Shown one piece after another: positions 15,387 through 18,385 of a stretch of DNA of 18,385 nucleotides; position 1 is the first letter of the stretch; each line of letters starts with the position of its first letter. The notes beneath the pieces are model-generated. The model made no database searches. It was not told where the DNA came from and saw only the letters and a list, made by a program, of their open reading frames with translations. The stretch covers positions 1 to 18,385 of the forward strand of contig CAZOKP010000056.1 in assembly GCA_964580435.1 (NCBI GenBank), read 5' to 3'. Origin of the DNA: CAZKEW01 sp964580435. Lineage in GTDB: Bacteria > Acidobacteriota > Aminicenantia > Aminicenantales > UBA8522. Made by a program: the position numbers and the translations under genes.

Positions 15387-16140
15387 AACATTCCCTTGGG
15401 CCGTTGAAGAAGAGAGCCAAATGAGAAGCCTGGAGAATTTCCTAAGAGAGGCGGCCGTTATCGCTGTGGAAAAGGACACGATCGGTGGCAGAACTGCCCC
15501 CTGGATGGTAACCCTGGTTGAAGGAACCGTCAAGCGCCGCGCTATATTTAAATATATCGACAGCCCGAGGCCGTCCCTCGTCCCGAGCAGTTATAGGTAC
15601 GAGCTCGCGGCCTATGAGCTGACCAAGCTCCTTGGGATAGGAATCGTTCCTCCCGTTATTGAACGGGAGGTCAACGGCAGGAAAGGTTCTCTTCAGGTCT
15701 TTCTGGAAAACTGCAGGAACCTCAAGGACACGGAAAGAAAGAAGCTCGAGCCCCCCGACCCTCAAGCTCTCGCCGACGCGATTGACGAGGTCCGGGTTTT
15801 TGAGAACTTAACCTATGACGAATGCCTGAATAAGAGTGACATGCTGATTCATAGAGACACCTGGAAAGTCTGCCGCGTCGATTTTGCCGACGCCTTCTCT
15901 CCCATCCCCGAACTCGTTCCAGACTGCGACATTGTCCGCTGCTCGCGCAGGCTTTATCAGGGACTGCTCCAACTGAGTGAGGAGGTGGTCAAATCAAGCC
16001 TGGCGCCCTACCTGAACTCTGATGAAATCAACGCCCTTCTCGCAAGAAAGAACCTGATCGTCGGATTGATCAAAACATTGATCGAGAATAAAGGAGAAGA
16101 CGCCGTTCTTTTTTCTCTGAGGCCGGGAAAAAACGGCTGA
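15319..16140 (+). CDS. Secreted kinase-like protein, probable pseudokinase (paralogue 1)
   Basis: A signal peptide (residues 1 to about 22, MNKQTLLAILLMTLLVYAPS) is followed by a fold shared with the next two genes. The N-lobe-like part has RAIFKYI with K78 as the likely nucleotide-binding Lys, and SYRYELAAYELTKLLGI (91-107) with E95 as the helix-C Glu. Where its paralogues read NEDR (D as the catalytic base) this copy reads DECL near 167-170. The metal-binding Asp appears kept (VDFADAF, D188). The C-terminal block YLNSDEINALLARKNLIVG is conserved with the paralogues. I infer a catalytically impaired member, possibly an allosteric partner of the other two. The ATG at 15319 follows GGGGGGAAAAAA and lies inside the end of the phosphatase gene, so translation is probably coupled. 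It carries nine Cys-rich positions not kept in the other copies. Kinase fold by motif reading only. Confidence 0.6.
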   Translation: MNKQTLLAILLMTLLVYAPSFSRTFPWAVEEESQMRSLENFLREAAVIAVEKDTIGGRTAPWMVTLVEGTVKRRAIFKYIDSPRPSLVPSSYRYELAAYELTKLLGIGIVPPVIEREVNGRKGSLQVFLENCRNLKDTERKKLEPPDPQALADAIDEVRVFENLTYDECLNKSDMLIHRDTWKVCRVDFADAFSPIPELVPDCDIVRCSRRLYQGLLQLSEEVVKSSLAPYLNSDEINALLARKNLIVGLIKTLIENKGEDAVLFSLRPGKNG

Positions 16141-16154
16141 CAAGGACAAGGGAG

Positions 16155-16991
16155 ATGAAGCCACAAATCGTACTGGTCTTGGCTCTCTCGTTGCTTTTCG
16201 TGTCTGTTCCTGCGGCTGAGGCCCAATTCACCGCCGAGGAGATTGCTCAAAGGCAGTACTGGGAAGACTTCCTCAAGACGGCCGAGATCGTCCGTTTCGA
16301 AGATGTCGGCGAAGGAGTGACCAAGCCGGTTAAAGTCTATCTCCAAAAAGAAGAAGTCGAAGCGAAAGCCGCCTGGAAGAACCCCAAAGGCATGCAGCAA
16401 GGCTTCCTCGAAGGCTGGCAGTATGAAATCGCGGCCTATCGCCTCGACAAGATCTTGGGTCTGGATATGATCCCCGTCACCGTCGAAAGAGAATTCAAAC
16501 GGAAGCCGGGAGCTCTTTCTCTCTGGGCGACGAGCGAATATAGCCTGCTCAAAGTGGAGGAGCAAAAGATCGCCATACCGGCCGCCGTGCGCAAGCAGGT
16601 CGACGACAAGAAATACCTTGCCAGAGCGTTTGACTGCCTCATCGCCAACGAAGACCGAACCCAGCAGAACATTCTCTATACCAAGGACTGGCGCACCATC
16701 TTGATCGATCATTCTCGCGCCTTCCGCTCCTCCAAGGAATTCACCGAAAAGTTAATGTTCGGGAAAAACGGGCTGAAAAAATTCTCCGACGGCCGTCCCA
16801 TTCTCTTTCGTCGACTGCCCCGCTCCTTTGTCGAGAAAGTGAAGGCCCTGGATGAGAAAAGCATCAAAGAGACCGTTGGACCGTATTTGACCGACAACGA
16901 AATCAATGCTATTCTGAAGCGCCAGGTGCTCCTTCTTGCCGAGATCGACGAATTGATCAAAGAAAACGGCGAAGATGCCGTGCTCTACTGA
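16155..16991 (+). CDS. Secreted HipA/Fam20/PI3K-like kinase-fold protein (paralogue 2)
   Basis: A signal peptide ends at AEA-QFT (residue 23/24). The mature N-terminus QFTAEE matches that of the third copy. Kinase-like elements run in order: GEGVTKPVKVYL (53-64, glycine-loop-like), KAAWKN with K75, WQYEIAAYRLDKILGLDMIP (88-107) with E91, LIANEDRTQQNILYTKDW (162-179) with D167 and N172, and LIDHSRAFR (183-191) with D185. These parallel the catalytic D...N and metal D of HipA, Fam20C/CotH and PI3K-type kinases. The substrate may be a secreted protein, lipid or sugar. The spacing of 14 bases from the previous gene and AAGGA/AGGGAG before the ATG indicate an operon. Homologues that I recall from Acidobacteriota are annotated only as hypothetical, so enzymatic activity is inference. 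Confidence 0.7.
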   Translation: MKPQIVLVLALSLLFVSVPAAEAQFTAEEIAQRQYWEDFLKTAEIVRFEDVGEGVTKPVKVYLQKEEVEAKAAWKNPKGMQQGFLEGWQYEIAAYRLDKILGLDMIPVTVEREFKRKPGALSLWATSEYSLLKVEEQKIAIPAAVRKQVDDKKYLARAFDCLIANEDRTQQNILYTKDWRTILIDHSRAFRSSKEFTEKLMFGKNGLKKFSDGRPILFRRLPRSFVEKVKALDEKSIKETVGPYLTDNEINAILKRQVLLLAEIDELIKENGEDAVLY

Positions 16992-17057
16992 GGCCGGACC
17001 GCGGCTCTCATTCAGATAGAGTTAAGAATGATGTTTAGCTTGAAAAAGGAGGGATGA

Positions 17058-17882
17058 ATGAAAAAATTATCTATTGTTTTTATGTTTTCGATCGTTTTGC
17101 TCGCCTTTACTCTCCCATTTTTCGCTCAGTTTACACCCGAGGAAGTCACCGAAAGGCCGAAGTGGGAGGAATTTCTCACCACTGCCACAATCACCGGGCA
17201 GGAGCAAATGACCGGCTCTGAAGCGGTGACCAACCCTTGGCGGTTGACCCTCGAGCTTGATGGTGTGACAAAATCCGCCCTATGGAAAAATATCGAGGGA
17301 CGGCCGAAGGGATATGTCGATAGCTGGAAATATGAGATCGCCGCTTATCAATTCGATAAATATCTGGGACTCAATATGGTGCCGCCGACGGTGGAAAAGA
17401 GGTTCCAGGGAAACCGTGGCTCCTGCCAGGTCTTTGTGGATTATTGGCTGAGCCTGAAAAAGATCAAGGACCAGAAAATCAAGGTCCCCTCGTACAAAAT
17501 CTTCCCCTATAACCGCTCCCTTTATCTGCAGCGGTTTTTTGACAACCTCATCGGGAATGAAGACCGCCATCAGAACAATTATCTTATTACTAAAGACTGG
17601 AGGATCATCCTGATCGACCACTCCCGCAGTTTCCGAACGGGCAAAAAATGGATCACTCAGCTTTTCTATGGGCCGAAGAATCCGGAGGGGTTGGTTATGA
17701 AAGAGATTCCCAGGGCTCTCTTGGAGAAAATTAAATCATTAAACTATGATGTGATCAAGAGTCTTGTCGGTGACTATCTCAACGAGGAGGAAATCAACGC
17801 CGTCCTGGCGCGCAAGGACCTCATCGTTCAAGAATATGACAAGCTGATCGCGAAAGACGGGGAAGAAAACGTCCTTTACTGA
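17058..17882 (+). CDS. Secreted HipA/Fam20/PI3K-like kinase-fold protein (paralogue 3)
   Basis: The signal peptide ends at FFA-QFT (23/24). This copy has the most complete motif set: ALWKN with K77, WKYEIAAYQFDKYLGLNMVP (90-109) with E93, LIGNEDRHQNNYLITKDW (164-181) with D169, R170, H171 and N174, and LIDHSRSFR (185-193) with D187. The GNEDRH...N string is close to the GDRHxxN of PI3K-type enzymes and the DRHHYE region of Fam20C. A helical C-terminus (YLNEEEINAVLARKDLIVQE, 240-259) is shared by all three copies and may be a dimer or partner surface. AAGGAGGG lies four bases before the ATG. It follows paralogue 2 by 66 bases with no clear promoter in between, so it probably belongs to the same operon. 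It ends two bases from the convergent HATPase gene. Confidence 0.72.
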   Translation: MKKLSIVFMFSIVLLAFTLPFFAQFTPEEVTERPKWEEFLTTATITGQEQMTGSEAVTNPWRLTLELDGVTKSALWKNIEGRPKGYVDSWKYEIAAYQFDKYLGLNMVPPTVEKRFQGNRGSCQVFVDYWLSLKKIKDQKIKVPSYKIFPYNRSLYLQRFFDNLIGNEDRHQNNYLITKDWRIILIDHSRSFRTGKKWITQLFYGPKNPEGLVMKEIPRALLEKIKSLNYDVIKSLVGDYLNEEEINAVLARKDLIVQEYDKLIAKDGEENVLY

Positions 17883-17884
17883 GC

Positions 17885-18301
17885 CTAGGATTTTTTCTCT
17901 TTGGCTCGTTTTGATATCGTCAGGATGTTCTGGTTATTGTCTCGACGATAAGAGAATCCATCCATCAGCTTTCGGGCAAGAAAGATTCCGAGCCCTCCCT
18001 TTCTCTCCCGGCTGATCATGTCCTTGACATCCCAGGCCCTCAATTGTGTCGGGTCAAACGGAACGCCGTTATCCCTGATCTCCCAATAGATCACCGTGTC
18101 CCGATGCCAGGTTTTAAGGAAGAGATCGCCCGTTTTTCCCGGATAAGCATACCTCATGATGTTGGTGCATATCTCAACAAGCGAAAGCTCGATCCTGAAA
18201 TAATCCTCCTCGGAGAGGCTGTATTCCTTCAGATTCTCCTTGATGAAATTCCTGATCTTCTCGAGTTGAGCGAGCTCGCTTTTGACTTTCAAGGTTTTCA
18301 T
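17885..18301 (-). CDS. RsbW/SpoIIAB-like HATPase, anti-sigma regulatory kinase
   Basis: The 138-residue protein is a compact GHKL (HATPase_c_2) ATPase of the RsbW/SpoIIAB type. The N-box is ELSLVEICTNIMRYAYPG (38-55) with N47. The G1 box is IRDNGVPFDP (75-84) with D77. The G2 loop is RKGGLGIFLARKLMD (100-114). Family members bind a sigma factor and phosphorylate a STAS antagonist. The STAS protein at 10487-10828 is a possible partner, although it lies 7 kb away and no sigma gene adjoins this one. I chose ATG 18301. The frame stays open to 18358, but that extension (MWVRFPPPAP...) translates the 3' end of the neighbouring tRNA gene. The gene lies about 27 bases downstream of the tRNA on the same strand and may share its transcript; no clear Shine-Dalgarno sequence is seen. 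Confidence 0.85.
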   Translation of the reverse strand: MKTLKVKSELAQLEKIRNFIKENLKEYSLSEEDYFRIELSLVEICTNIMRYAYPGKTGDLFLKTWHRDTVIYWEIRDNGVPFDPTQLRAWDVKDMISRERKGGLGIFLARKLMDGFSYRRDNNQNILTISKRAKEKKS

Positions 18302-18328
18302 GGACCCGAAGATCCCCCAGGACAGACC

Positions 18329-18385
18329 TGGTGCCGGAGGAGGGAATCGAACCCACACCCCTGTTGCCAGGGACTGGATTTTGAG
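18329..18385 (-). tRNA. tRNA-Leu (anticodon CAA), 3' part, cut by the window edge
   Basis: Reading the minus strand from the edge, the loop CTCAAAA gives anticodon CAA (18383-18381). It is followed by the anticodon-stem strand TCCAG, a long class II variable arm with CCCTG-GCAA-CAGGG, a T-arm with TTCGATT, an acceptor strand CTCCGGC, discriminator A and an encoded CCA (18331-18329). The long variable arm and CAA anticodon point to leucine. The T-stem (GTGGG with CCCTC) has one apparent T-T mismatch. The 5' half lies outside the window. Confidence 0.85.

Noticed and set aside
17881..17907. GAGCC...GGCTC inverted repeat between the convergent third paralogue and HATPase gene
   Set aside because: The stem is five base pairs with a 17-base loop that itself contains the T-run. 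It does not have the form of an intrinsic terminator.
18302..18358. Extension of the HATPase frame to 18358
   Set aside because: The extra residues (MWVRFPPPAP) are a translation of the tRNA 3' end, and the HATPase fold begins only after M20.

Overview
The window looks like chromosome from a free-living, diderm-type bacterium of moderate GC content. The mix of genes (NamZ/NagX cell-wall recycling, an ARPP-1 protein, HEAT-tailed nucleotide-transporter-like proteins, secreted kinase-like proteins, an RpoD-like sigma factor) is what one meets in Acidobacteriota or Candidatus Aminicenantes-like genomes. That placement is inferred from recalled family distribution and is tentative. There is no phage, IS, integron or CRISPR signal. 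Gaps between genes are all under about 220 bases.

Layout. (1) 78-1094, plus strand: a secreted protein resembling zinc-dependent phospholipase C, with its own sigma-70-type promoter. (2) 10828 down to 1211, minus strand: a run of six genes with small gaps: STAS protein, two paralogous 12-TM-like nucleotide-transporter/HEAT proteins (ATGA overlap), an FHA-GAF-PP2C phosphatase, a NagX-type membrane acyltransferase and a NamZ-type exo-muramidase lipoprotein. (3) 11015-11995, minus: an ARPP-1 (DUF6569) protein lying upstream of that run. (4) 12156-13706, plus: an RpoD-like sigma factor, preceded by a very good match to a sigma-54 (-24/-12) promoter. (5) 13736-14029, minus: a small ABM-fold protein. 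(6) 14244-17882, plus: an apparent operon of one exported PPP-type metallophosphatase and three tandem paralogous secreted proteins with a protein-kinase-like (HipA/Fam20/PI3K-like) fold. (7) 17885-18301, minus: an RsbW-like HATPase, and at the right edge the 3' half of tRNA-Leu(CAA).

How the genes may work together. The STAS protein, PP2C phosphatase and HATPase are the three classes of a partner-switching circuit, although here they lie at opposite ends of the window. STAS and phosphatase bracket the two transporter-like genes, so regulation of, or sensing by, those membrane proteins is a reasonable hypothesis. NamZ and NagX fit peptidoglycan amino-sugar salvage.

The most interesting part is the 14244-17882 operon. 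Two of the secreted kinase-like paralogues keep the NEDR...N and DHSR motifs, and the first has lost the NEDR motif, so it looks like a pseudokinase. Together with the signal-anchored phosphatase this looks like an extracytoplasmic phosphorylation/dephosphorylation module that I do not recognise as a described system. The second notable signal is the sigma-54 site, which would place a sigma-70-family factor under sigma-54 control.
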